A stretch of 58,173 nucleotides of DNA. Source: an uncultured Oscillibacter sp. (GTDB lineage Bacteria; Bacillota; Clostridia; Oscillospirales; Oscillospiraceae). The notes beneath the pieces were generated by a model, which had not been told where the DNA came from, did not search any database, and saw nothing but the letters and a program-made list of their open reading frames with translations. Position numbers and translations under genes: made by a program. The stretch is from positions 1 to 58,173 of the forward strand of contig CAJTZK010000013.1 of assembly GCA_910583785.1 (NCBI GenBank), in the 5' to 3' direction. Shown here piece after piece: positions 25,585-33,126 of the stretch. How positions within the stretch are numbered: position 1 is the first letter of the stretch; each line of letters opens with the position of its first letter.

Positions 25585-26172
25585 TCAGTTCACCTGATAG
25601 AGCTTTATGGATAGGGGGATGGAAACCACCGTGGCCACCACCGCCGCCACAAAGAGCAGGGCCAGGGCGGGCACGGGAATGCTGGGCAGCTCCTCCACCA
25701 TCCCGGCGGCCGCGCCGCCAAGGAGAGCCACGCCGAAAACAATGATCATGAAGCCCCAGCGTCCCTTCTCCACGCCGAAGCGGAACACCATGGGCAGCGT
25801 GAAATCCAGGGCCAGGACCCCGCCCAAAAAGCTCACGGCCCAGGTGGTCAGAGCGGGGGCCTCATGGGTGAAGACAGCCGCCGCCGTCTGAAACACCAGG
25901 CTCAGCGCAATGGCCGCCGCCATACTCAGCCAGCCCAGCACGTACTTGCTCAGCACAATCTCCCGCTTGGAATAGGGCATCATAGCCGCCAGCTGGTCCC
26001 AGTGGCTGCGCTCATCGTAGGCGATGGCCGTAAAAGGCAGCATGGAGCACCAGACCGTCACGAAGACGCTGTTGAACACACCGCCTACCACGGACAGCAG
26101 AATCAGGATCAGCACAACCATCCGCATCTGCTTCCAGAGCACATAAAAATCTTTCCATATCAGGGCTTTCAT
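25585..26172 (-). CDS. ABC-2-type transporter permease
   Basis: 195 residues with about five or six membrane segments and the N-terminal ALIWKDFYVLWKQMR typical of the ABC2_membrane_5/YtrC-like permeases. Contains EIVLSKYVLGWLSM and a soluble loop AAMMPYSKRE. Starts at ATG 26172, overlapping the ATPase gene by 4 nt. Together with the ATPase it forms an exporter or membrane-stress transporter, as in YtrA-regulated systems of Bacillus that respond to cell-wall antibiotics. Substrate unknown. Confidence 0.85.
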   Translation of the reverse strand: MKALIWKDFYVLWKQMRMVVLILILLSVVGGVFNSVFVTVWCSMLPFTAIAYDERSHWDQLAAMMPYSKREIVLSKYVLGWLSMAAAIALSLVFQTAAAVFTHEAPALTTWAVSFLGGVLALDFTLPMVFRFGVEKGRWGFMIIVFGVALLGGAAAGMVEELPSIPVPALALLFVAAVVATVVSIPLSIKLYQVN

Positions 26173-27020
26173 TTCTTCGCTCCTTTCACCATAAAGAGGA
26201 TGATATCCTCCACCGTCGCCCGCTCCAGCTCCAACCCCGCCGGGACCTCCTCCCGCCGGACCAGGGCCCGGACCCCGCCGTATCCGCTGGCCTCCCGGCC
26301 GATAACCGCCTCCTCCCGGAGGCTTTCCATCTGCTCCGCCGTCCCGGCGAACACGCCGTAGGCCTCCAGCAGCCGGTCCTTCTCATCGCAAAAGAGGAGC
26401 CGCCCCCTGTGCAGGAAGGCAATGTAATCACAGAGCTTCTCCAAATCGCTGAGGATATGGGAGGAGATCAAAATGGAGTGGTCCTCCTCCCGGGTGAACT
26501 CGTTGAAAATCTCCAGCACCTCGTCCCGGACGATGGGGTCCAGGCCGGAGGTGGCCTCGTCCAGAATCAGCAGCCTGGGCTGGTGGCTCAGGGCCACGGC
26601 GATGGCCAGCTTCATCTTCATGCCCCGGGAAAAGTCCTTGAAGGGCTTCTTCCCTGGCAGGTCGAAGCGGTGGAGGTAGCCGTCGTAGATCCCCTGGTCC
26701 CAGCGCTTGTAGGTCCCCGCCATGACCTTCCCCACCTGGACGGCGGTGAGGGTTTCGGGGTAGTAGGCCTCGTCCAGGACGACGCCCACGTCCTCCTTCA
26801 CGGCCCGGAACTCCGGGGAGGACACATCCACCCCCAAAACCCTGGCGGTCCCGCCGTCGGAGCGGAGGGCGTTCATCAGCAGGCGGATGGTGGTGGATTT
26901 GCCCGCACCGTTCTCCCCCACCAGGCCGCAGATGGTGCCGCTGGGCACCGTGAGGCTCAGGTCCTGAATGGCAAACTCTCCGAAGGACTTGCAGATATGG
27001 TTCAGTTCAATGGCGTTCAT
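26169..27020 (-). CDS. ABC transporter ATP-binding protein
   Basis: 283 residues: Walker A GENGAGKST, Q-loop region LDEAYYPETLT, signature in the degenerate form FSRGMKMKLAIAVAL, Walker B LLILDEATSGLDP, H-loop ISSHIL. The serine-arginine-glycine signature is the usual variant of YtrB-like ATPases. C-terminal 60 residues are a regulatory extension. Overlaps both neighbours by 4 nt (ATGA), so GntR, ATPase and permease are translationally coupled. Confidence 0.93.
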   Translation of the reverse strand: MNAIELNHICKSFGEFAIQDLSLTVPSGTICGLVGENGAGKSTTIRLLMNALRSDGGTARVLGVDVSSPEFRAVKEDVGVVLDEAYYPETLTAVQVGKVMAGTYKRWDQGIYDGYLHRFDLPGKKPFKDFSRGMKMKLAIAVALSHQPRLLILDEATSGLDPIVRDEVLEIFNEFTREEDHSILISSHILSDLEKLCDYIAFLHRGRLLFCDEKDRLLEAYGVFAGTAEQMESLREEAVIGREASGYGGVRALVRREEVPAGLELERATVEDIILFMVKGAKK

Positions 27021-27397
27021 ACGTTCTCCTCCTCTAGTAAGACGCGCAGCATGCCGATTAACTCCTCCACCGTCACGCCGCAGCTCCCCGCCAGTCCGGC
27101 GGCGGCGGCCAGGTGGTCCTCCAGCTCCTTGAGCTGCTGTTCCCGGATTAGGTCCAGGTTCTTCTCCGCCACAAAGCAGCCCTTCCCGGCCACGGTGTAG
27201 AGGAAACCCTCGGCCTCCAGCTCGTCATAGGCCCGCTTGGTGGTAATGACGGAGATTTTCAAATCCTTGGCCAGGGCCCGGATAGAGGGCAGGGCCTCCC
27301 CCGGGGTCAGGACCCCGGCGATGATCTGGGCCTTGAGCTGGGAGTAAATCTGCTCATAGATAGGCTGGCCCCCGGTGTTGCGGATGATGATTTCCAT
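27017..27397 (-). CDS. GntR-family repressor, YtrA subfamily
   Basis: 126 residues. N-terminal winged helix (QPIYEQIYSQLKAQI, LPSIRALAKDLKISVITTKRAYDELEAEGF) and a short C-terminal helix pair of about 45 residues, which is the reduced effector domain of YtrA-type GntR proteins. GGAGGAAC precedes the ATG. It heads its own ABC operon and an inverted repeat overlapping the promoter just upstream fits autoregulation. YtrA-like repressors are relieved by envelope stress; the signal here is unknown. Confidence 0.9.
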   Translation of the reverse strand: MEIIIRNTGGQPIYEQIYSQLKAQIIAGVLTPGEALPSIRALAKDLKISVITTKRAYDELEAEGFLYTVAGKGCFVAEKNLDLIREQQLKELEDHLAAAAGLAGSCGVTVEELIGMLRVLLEEENV

Positions 27398-27415
27398 GGA
27401 AGTTCCTCCGTTTCA

Positions 27416-27455
27416 CTGTTCATATACAGTATACACAGAATGAACAGTTTGTCAA
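27416..27455 (-). promoter_or_regulatory. Promoter and inverted-repeat operator of the GntR/ABC operon
   Basis: Reverse-strand TTGACA (27450-27455) and TATACT (27428-27433), spacer 16 nt. A perfect inverted repeat CTGTTCAT (27440-27447 on the reverse strand) / ATGAACAG (27416-27423) with 16 nt between arms covers spacer and -10, as expected for the GntR repressor site. Confidence 0.75.
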
Positions 27456-27541
27456 GGGGGTCGATGAAAAAAATTTTGGCTAGGAAATTGCTCCCGCCTG
27501 TGGTATACTACCTCTGGAAAAGCGGAAGGAGGCGCGGGCTT

Positions 27542-28534
27542 ATGGAAACCGTCAGCGGCGCAAGCAATTGGAAGCTGGTTTTCCGCCGGGAGGGCGGCGG
27601 CGTCACCCTTCTCCGGGCCGGGACCCCCGACGCCCGGGCCGTCCTGCCGGAGGAGCTGCTCGGCCTGCCGGTGACGGCCCTGGGAGACCGGGCCCTGGCC
27701 CCGGACCAGCAAACGGCTCCCCTGCCCGCCGGGGCGGAAACCCTCCAAATCACCTGCATCCCCCCGGAGGAGGGGGCGGCCTGGGACAACCGGGCGCTCC
27801 AGGACCTGGCCCTGCCGGAGACCCTGCGGACCGTGGGGGACTACGCCCTGTTGAACTGCCCAGCCCTGAAGACCCTCCGTATTTCCGACGGCGTGTTCCG
27901 CTGGGGCGGCGGGGTTTTGATGAACTGCCGCAGCCTGGATACCCTCCACCTGGCCCGGACAGGCCCGGGCCAGGGAGAGTCCCTGGCCTGGTTTGCCGGG
28001 GAGCTCAGCCGGGAACTGGACGTGACCGTTTACGGCCCCGGCGGGGAAACCGCCCGGCTGCTGTTCCCGGAGTACACGGAGCTCTACGAGGAGAACTGCC
28101 CCGCCCACCACTTTGATTACTTCATCTCCGGCGCTGGCTATCCCTACCACCACTGTTTCCGGCAGAAGCACCTGTCCCTCAAGGAGTACGACGCCCTCTG
28201 GAAGGATTTCCTGGGCATGGAGCATGACGAATCCGCCGCCCTGCGCCTTGCTTGGCGGCGGCTCCGCTGGCCCGTGGATTTGGGAGCTGCGGCGGAGGCG
28301 GGCTACCGGGCCTATTTAAAGGAACACGCCGGGGAGGCCCTCTGCCTCCTGCTGGAGGAGGGGGACGGGGAGGCCCTCCCCTTCCTGCTGGAGCTGGCAG
28401 AGCCAGACCGGGAAGCCCTCTCCGCCGCCTGTGCCCTGGCCCGGGAACGGGGAGACACGGCAGCCCTGGCGGCCCTGCTGGAGGAACAGCACCAGCGGTT
28501 CCCTGCCGTACTGGGAAAAACCTTTACACTGTAG
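27542..28534 (+). CDS. Leucine-rich-repeat (BspA-like) protein
   Basis: 330 residues from ATG 27542 (AAGGAGG upstream, extended -10 TGGTATACT about 35 nt before). Residues 20-150 contain LRR_5-type units (LQDLALPETLRTVGDYALLNCPALKTLRIS, shown here in short as LPETLRTVGDYAL and NCPALKTLRI). The C-terminal 130 residues are helical and acidic (LLLEEGDGEALPFLLELA) and resemble ankyrin/HEAT-like packing. No signal peptide, so it appears cytoplasmic, unlike surface BspA proteins. It is 16 nt upstream of the VWA-like gene and likely its partner in a MoxR/VWA-type complex. Confidence 0.7.
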   Translation: METVSGASNWKLVFRREGGGVTLLRAGTPDARAVLPEELLGLPVTALGDRALAPDQQTAPLPAGAETLQITCIPPEEGAAWDNRALQDLALPETLRTVGDYALLNCPALKTLRISDGVFRWGGGVLMNCRSLDTLHLARTGPGQGESLAWFAGELSRELDVTVYGPGGETARLLFPEYTELYEENCPAHHFDYFISGAGYPYHHCFRQKHLSLKEYDALWKDFLGMEHDESAALRLAWRRLRWPVDLGAAAEAGYRAYLKEHAGEALCLLLEEGDGEALPFLLELAEPDREALSAACALARERGDTAALAALLEEQHQRFPAVLGKTFTL

Positions 28535-28550
28535 AAGGGCCAAGTGGTTT

Positions 28551-29900
28551 ATGGAACAAACGGATTTTGCCGGGATTGGGCGGGACATTCTCTCTGCCTC
28601 CCGGAACGAACTGTATATGAGCCTGCCCTACCTGGACGCGGCCCTCTGCGCCCTGGCCTTTGCCCCCGGCGGCGGGGTGACCCTTTCCCTGGCCACCGAC
28701 GGGGAGGCCCTGTACTACGACGGGTCCTTCCTGGCGGAACGCTATCTCCGGAGCCGGGTATGGCCCTGCCGGGCCTATCTCCATGTGATTCTCCACTGTA
28801 TGCTCCGGCACTTGGCAAAGAAGCGGGGCCGGGTCCCGGAACTGTGGGACCTCAGCTGCGACGCGGCGGCGGAGAGCATTCTGGACGAGCTGGACTACTC
28901 CTGCCTGAACACCGGGCCCGTCCCCCGGAAGCGGAAATTCTATGGGGAGTGCAAACGGGACATGCCCGTGCTGACGGCGGAGGGCATCTACCGCCGCCTC
29001 CTGCGGCTGGATCTGCCAGAGTACGAAATTGCCCAGCTCCAGCGGGCCTTCCTGGTGGACGACCACGGCCTCTGGGACCCGGAGCAACAGAACGGCGGGG
29101 AGCAGAGCCGCCGCCAGGACCAGAAGTGGCAGGACCTCTCCAGTAAGGCCCAGACGGGCCTGGAGACGGTTCTCTCGGACAAGGGCGCGGGCGGCAAGGC
29201 CGTCCTGGAGCAAATCCGGGTGGCCGTCCGGGATGACGTGGACTACCGGGCCTTTCTCCGCCGCTTCGCCGCGCCAAGGGAGGTGGCGGCGGTGGACGGG
29301 GATGCCTTTGACTATGGCTTTTACTCTTACGGCCTCCGGCTCTATGGGAACATGCCCCTGGTGGAGCCCCCGGAGACCCGGGAGGAGAAACGGATTGAGG
29401 ATTTCGTCATTGCCGTGGACACCTCCATGTCCACCTCCGGGGAGCGGGTCCGGCAGTTCCTGGCCTGTACCTATGCCATTCTGCGCAGCGCCGGGACCTT
29501 TACCCGGACGGTAAACATCCGGATCATCCAGTGCGACGACCAGGTCCGTTCCGATGATGTGATCCGCAGCCTGGAGGACCTCCGGGCCTATATGGAGAAC
29601 TTCCAGCTCGCCGGGGGCAGCGCCACGGACTTCCGCCCGGTGTTCCGGCACGTGGCAAAGCTCCAGGAGGCAGGGGCCTTCACCAGCCTCCGGGGGCTGG
29701 TGTACTTCACCGACGGCATGGGAACCTACCCGGAGAAGCGGACGCCCTATGAAACGGCCTTCATTCTCCTGGGGGAGCCGCCCCTGTCCGTGAAAACACC
29801 CCCATGGGCCATCCGGCTGGTGCTGGAGGCCCAGGATTTAGACCGGGCCGCAGAAGAACTGCCGGAGGAAGCCAGCCTGGAAGAGCTGCCAGAGCTCTGA
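28551..29900 (+). CDS. VWA-like protein with degenerate metallopeptidase domain (DUF2201-type)
   Basis: 449 residues from ATG 28551. The N-terminal half resembles the putative metallopeptidase domain found with MoxR ATPases. Its expected HExxH reads H78-V-I-L-H82 with a third histidine at 87, so the glutamate is replaced by valine and hydrolysis is doubtful. Residues 160-230 are a charged linker. The C-terminal half is a VWA fold with MIDAS residues D290, S292 and S294 (VDTSMS). In such pairs the AAA+ partner remodels proteins recruited by the VWA subunit. The cognate MoxR gene lies two genes downstream. Ribosome site is weak (AGAAGGGCC). Confidence 0.8.
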   Translation: MEQTDFAGIGRDILSASRNELYMSLPYLDAALCALAFAPGGGVTLSLATDGEALYYDGSFLAERYLRSRVWPCRAYLHVILHCMLRHLAKKRGRVPELWDLSCDAAAESILDELDYSCLNTGPVPRKRKFYGECKRDMPVLTAEGIYRRLLRLDLPEYEIAQLQRAFLVDDHGLWDPEQQNGGEQSRRQDQKWQDLSSKAQTGLETVLSDKGAGGKAVLEQIRVAVRDDVDYRAFLRRFAAPREVAAVDGDAFDYGFYSYGLRLYGNMPLVEPPETREEKRIEDFVIAVDTSMSTSGERVRQFLACTYAILRSAGTFTRTVNIRIIQCDDQVRSDDVIRSLEDLRAYMENFQLAGGSATDFRPVFRHVAKLQEAGAFTSLRGLVYFTDGMGTYPEKRTPYETAFILLGEPPLSVKTPPWAIRLVLEAQDLDRAAEELPEEASLEELPEL

Positions 29901-29907
29901 GGAGGAA

Positions 29908-30501
29908 ATGATGCTGCCTGAAATTGTAAACCGGAGGAGCATCCGCGCCTATCTGCCCAAGCCCCTTCCCAGGGAGGACATTGAGGAGGTATTGCGGGCG
30001 GGGGCCCTGGCCCCCTCGTCAAAAAACCGCCAGCCCTGGCGTTTCACCGTCGCCGCCGGGGAGGGGAAAGCGGCGGCGTTGGCCGCTATGGCGCAGGGCC
30101 TGGAAGAAGAGGCCCGCCGTCCCCTCCTGCCGGAGAGCGCCCAATTCCTCAACGGGGCGGTCCAAACGCTGGCCGTCATGGAACAGGCTCCCGTGGTGAT
30201 CTTCGTTGCAAACCTCCTGGGACGGGACCCAAGAGGAGCCCTGTCCACGGACGAACGGGTCTCCGAGCTCTGCAACGCCCAATCCCTGGGGGCCTGCCTG
30301 GAGAATATGGCCCTCCAGGCCACGGCGCTGGGCCTGGGCAGTCTTTGGATTTGCGACACCTATTTCGCCTATGACGCGCTGAACGCGTGGCTAGGCGGGC
30401 AAAGCGTCCTGGCGGCGGCCATGGCCCTGGGATATGCCGCCGGGAACCCGCCGCCCCGGCCCCGGAAGCCCCTGGGGGAACTGGCGGAGTGGAGAATGTG
30501 A
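29908..30501 (+). CDS. Nitroreductase-family flavoprotein
   Basis: 197 residues with the family opening IVNRRSIRAYLPKPLP, FMN-binding APSSKNRQPWRF, and GACLENMALQATALGLGSLWI. These FMN enzymes reduce nitro groups, quinones or flavins with NAD(P)H and work as dimers. GGAGGAA is placed before two adjacent ATG codons at 29908 and 29911. It is 7 nt after the VWA gene. Its place between the VWA and MoxR genes is unusual and suggests that the complex may act on a flavin or redox target; that is speculation. Confidence 0.9.
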   Translation: MMLPEIVNRRSIRAYLPKPLPREDIEEVLRAGALAPSSKNRQPWRFTVAAGEGKAAALAAMAQGLEEEARRPLLPESAQFLNGAVQTLAVMEQAPVVIFVANLLGRDPRGALSTDERVSELCNAQSLGACLENMALQATALGLGSLWICDTYFAYDALNAWLGGQSVLAAAMALGYAAGNPPPRPRKPLGELAEWRM

Positions 30502-30670
30502 ATTCTGCCGTTTTTTCTATTTGGATAGATAACAACGCGGCGGGCCCTATGGCCCCCTTTCCCCGGGCAGCCCCAGCAGCGGAAAGAAGGACGGGCCTTT
30601 CCATGGCTGCCACTCCCCCGGCCTGCCAGGGCAGGTACGACCCCCGGCAGGGAAACAGGAAGGACAGACT

Positions 30671-32200
30671 ATGAACATCAAACAAGCCAAGCAAGAAATT
30701 GCAAACACCCTAAAAGCCTACCTGGCCAAGGATGAATTGGGCGGCTACCTCATTCCCCCCATCCGCCAGCGGCCAATCTTATTGATGGGCCCCCCAGGCG
30801 TCGGTAAAACCCAAATTATGGAGCAGGTTGCCGCCGAGGCCGGCATAGGGCTGGTGGCCTACACCATCACCCATCATACCCGGCAGAGCGCCGTGGGCCT
30901 GCCTTTCATTGAGAAGCGCACCTACGGCGGCCAGGAGTACTCCGTCACCGGGTACACCATGAGCGAAATCCTGGCCTCCGTTTACGATCTCATGGAGAAA
31001 ACCAGCCTCCGGGAGGGCATCCTCTTCCTGGATGAAATCAACTGCGTCTCCGAAACCCTGGCCCCCATGATGCTCCAATTCCTCCAGTGCAAAACCTTCG
31101 GCAACCAGCGCCTGCCGGAGGGCTGGCTCATCGCCGCCGCTGGGAATCCCCCGGAGTACAACCGCTCCGTCCGGGACTTCGACGTGGTAACCCTGGACCG
31201 GGTGAAGCGCATCGACGTGCAGGAGGATTTCGCCGTCTGGAAAGAGTACGCCCGGGCCAAGGGCCTCCACGGGGCGGTGGTGTCCTATTTGGACATCAAA
31301 AAGGAAAACTTCTACCGGGTGGAAACCACAGCGGAGGGCATCCAGTTCGCCACCGCCCGGGGCTGGGAGGACCTGAGCGAGCTTTTGGCCGCCTACGAGT
31401 CCCTGGGCCTTAAAGCGGGCCGGGAGGTAATCGGACAGTATATCCAGCTGCCCCAGATTGCCCGGGACTTCGCCAACTACCTGGAGCTGTACCACAAGTA
31501 CCAGGACGTTTACCACGTGGACGAGATTTTGCGGGGAACCTGGCAGCCCATCACGGTCCGGGAACTCCGGGCCGCCCCCTTTGACGAGAAGCTGTCCGTC
31601 ATGGGCCTGCTCCTCTCCCGCCTCTCCCGGGCCGCCCGGGAAACCCGCCGCCAGGACGCCCTGTGCGAAAACCTCCACGCCGCCCTGACGGCCTTTAAGG
31701 AGGCCATCTCCGCCGGGGAAGCGCCCCAGGAGGTCCTGGAGGCCCTGGCCCGCCGCCGCCGGGAGGACTTGAATCGCGCCCGGGACGCGGGCCAGCTGGA
31801 AAAGTCCCGCCAGGCCCCCGCCCAGCTGGAAATCAACGTCCTGGAGGACTACCGCCGCCGCCTCGTCCAGGAGGGCCCGGCCAGTTCCGGGCTGGCCATG
31901 GCGGCGGTCCGGGAGTGGTTCGGCCAGGAGGTGGAAAAACGGGCCGTCCTAGCCCGGGAGGCCAAGGAGGAACTGGACCATGCCTTTGCCTTCCTGGAGG
32001 AGGCCTTCGGCCAGGGCCAGGAGCTGGTGCTCTTCGTCACGGAGCTCACCGCCGGACCCGCTACCAGCTGGTTTATTGAGTCCTTCGGCTGCGGCGCTTA
32101 CTTCCGTCATAACCGGGAGCTGCTGTTTGACGATACCCACCGCCGCATCCGGGAAAACATCGCTGCCGTGAAAGCGGCGGAACAGGAGAAACCGCTATGA
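30671..32200 (+). CDS. MoxR-type AAA+ ATPase
   Basis: 509 residues. Walker A GPPGVGKT (40-47), Walker B GILFLDE (D121/E122), sensor I AAAGNPPEYN, arginine-rich segment RVKRIDV. After the AAA+ core comes a long helical C-terminus (residues 330-509) rich in Arg, Glu and Ala that may form coiled coils. MoxR ATPases act as chaperones with VWA proteins. AGGAAGGA precedes the ATG; the 169-nt gap from the nitroreductase is GC-rich with no clear promoter. Overlaps the NifU-like gene by 4 nt. Confidence 0.9.
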   Translation: MNIKQAKQEIANTLKAYLAKDELGGYLIPPIRQRPILLMGPPGVGKTQIMEQVAAEAGIGLVAYTITHHTRQSAVGLPFIEKRTYGGQEYSVTGYTMSEILASVYDLMEKTSLREGILFLDEINCVSETLAPMMLQFLQCKTFGNQRLPEGWLIAAAGNPPEYNRSVRDFDVVTLDRVKRIDVQEDFAVWKEYARAKGLHGAVVSYLDIKKENFYRVETTAEGIQFATARGWEDLSELLAAYESLGLKAGREVIGQYIQLPQIARDFANYLELYHKYQDVYHVDEILRGTWQPITVRELRAAPFDEKLSVMGLLLSRLSRAARETRRQDALCENLHAALTAFKEAISAGEAPQEVLEALARRRREDLNRARDAGQLEKSRQAPAQLEINVLEDYRRRLVQEGPASSGLAMAAVREWFGQEVEKRAVLAREAKEELDHAFAFLEEAFGQGQELVLFVTELTAGPATSWFIESFGCGAYFRHNRELLFDDTHRRIRENIAAVKAAEQEKPL

Positions 32201-32490
32201 CGGAAGATTGGAAACGCATTGAGTCCGTGCTGGATGAGAAGGTCCGCCCTTCCCTCCGGGCCCACGGGGGAGAGATCGCCGTAGACCACCTGGAGGACGG
32301 CGTGCTGTACGTGAAACTGCTGGGCCAGTGCGCCGGGTGCCCCTCAGCGGACCTGACCAACGAAACCCTCGTGGAGGCGGAGCTCACCCGTGCCCTTCCC
32401 GGGCTGGTGCGGAAGGTGGCGGTGATCCAGACCGTCAGCGACGAGCTATGGGAGCAGGCGAAAAAGCTCCTCCGGGACCACCACCTGTAA
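32197..32490 (+). CDS. NifU-like C-terminal-domain Fe-S carrier
   Basis: 97 residues forming only the NifU C-terminal (Nfu) domain: VRPSLRAHGGEIAVDHLEDG and the cluster motif C45-A-G-C48 followed by PSADLT. Nfu proteins bind a [4Fe-4S] cluster at a dimer interface and deliver it to client enzymes. Start codon overlaps the MoxR stop (ATGA), so production is coupled to MoxR. This suggests that the MoxR/VWA pair may help in metal or cluster insertion, which is inference from gene order. Confidence 0.88.
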   Translation: MTEDWKRIESVLDEKVRPSLRAHGGEIAVDHLEDGVLYVKLLGQCAGCPSADLTNETLVEAELTRALPGLVRKVAVIQTVSDELWEQAKKLLRDHHL

Positions 32491-32554
32491 AAAGCCGCAT
32501 AAGCCCCCCTCCCCGCTCATAAGGTGTACCATGCCGAACATAGGGGAGGACGAC

Positions 32555-32830
32555 ATGGACAACTTACAGATGGACGAGAAACTGGCCCGTCTCCGGCGCT
32601 GCCGCCGGGAGATGGACACGCTGAAGCAGGAGGCGGAGGCCATTGAGGCCGAGGTCAAGGCGGAGCTGGAGTCCCGGGGCGTGGAGCAGGCAGAGACGGC
32701 CCACTACAAGGTCTCCTGGAAAACCGTCTCCAGCACCCGGCTGGACACCAAGGCCCTAAAAGCGGAACGCCCGGAGATTTACGGCCGCTACGCCGTCACC
32801 AGCTCCACAAAACGCTTTACCGTCACCTGA
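32555..32830 (+). CDS. Small coiled-coil protein resembling phage YqaJ-associated proteins
   Basis: 91 residues from ATG 32555 with GGGAGG 6 nt upstream (an earlier ATG at 32531 lacks one). First half is a heptad-rich helix (LRRCRREMDTLKQEAEAIEA), second half has VSWKTVSSTRLDTKALKAE and ends SSTKRFTVT. The end is like small phage proteins that sit next to YqaJ recombinase genes. No phage genes are near, so it may be a domesticated remnant or an unrelated protein of similar build. Function unknown. Confidence 0.6.
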   Translation: MDNLQMDEKLARLRRCRREMDTLKQEAEAIEAEVKAELESRGVEQAETAHYKVSWKTVSSTRLDTKALKAERPEIYGRYAVTSSTKRFTVT

Positions 32831-32918
32831 CATGCCCCAGGCGGCCCCCGGTTTCCCGCCGGGGGTCATACCTGTTCACCTGGAATCTGTAAAAATTTGA
32901 GGAACTTTCGCTTTTCCC

Positions 32919-32947
32919 TTTACTTATAGGAAAACTGCCGCTATAAT
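32919..32947 (+). promoter_or_regulatory. Promoter of purA
   Basis: TTTACT and consensus TATAAT with a 17-nt spacer. Confidence 0.75.
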
Positions 32948-33126
32948 GAGGAAGGGAAACTTTGGGCCCCGCAGACCGCGGAGCCCTTCTTTTCGCTGGC
33001 CGGAGGCATCTATCCGCCGCCGCCAGGACCCCCGGGGCCGGACAGGCCCCCATCACCGGCTGGCCGCTGGCCGTGAGCAAGCGGAACGCCGCCTCTTTGC
33101 GGGCGGCGGCGCGGGGAGGTTTCATT
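32948..33126 (+). promoter_or_regulatory. Long GC-rich leader of purA
   Basis: About 170 nt of untranslated leader with at least one strong stem (GGGCCCCGC...GCGGAGCCC near 32964-32985) and a GC stem just before the ribosome site (GCCGCC...GGCGGC). No known purine riboswitch core was recognised. Could be attenuated by structure. Confidence 0.35.

Noticed and set aside
32164..32200. Possible translational fusion of MoxR and the NifU-like protein
   Set aside because: MoxR has its own stop at 32198-32200; the genes only overlap by ATGA.
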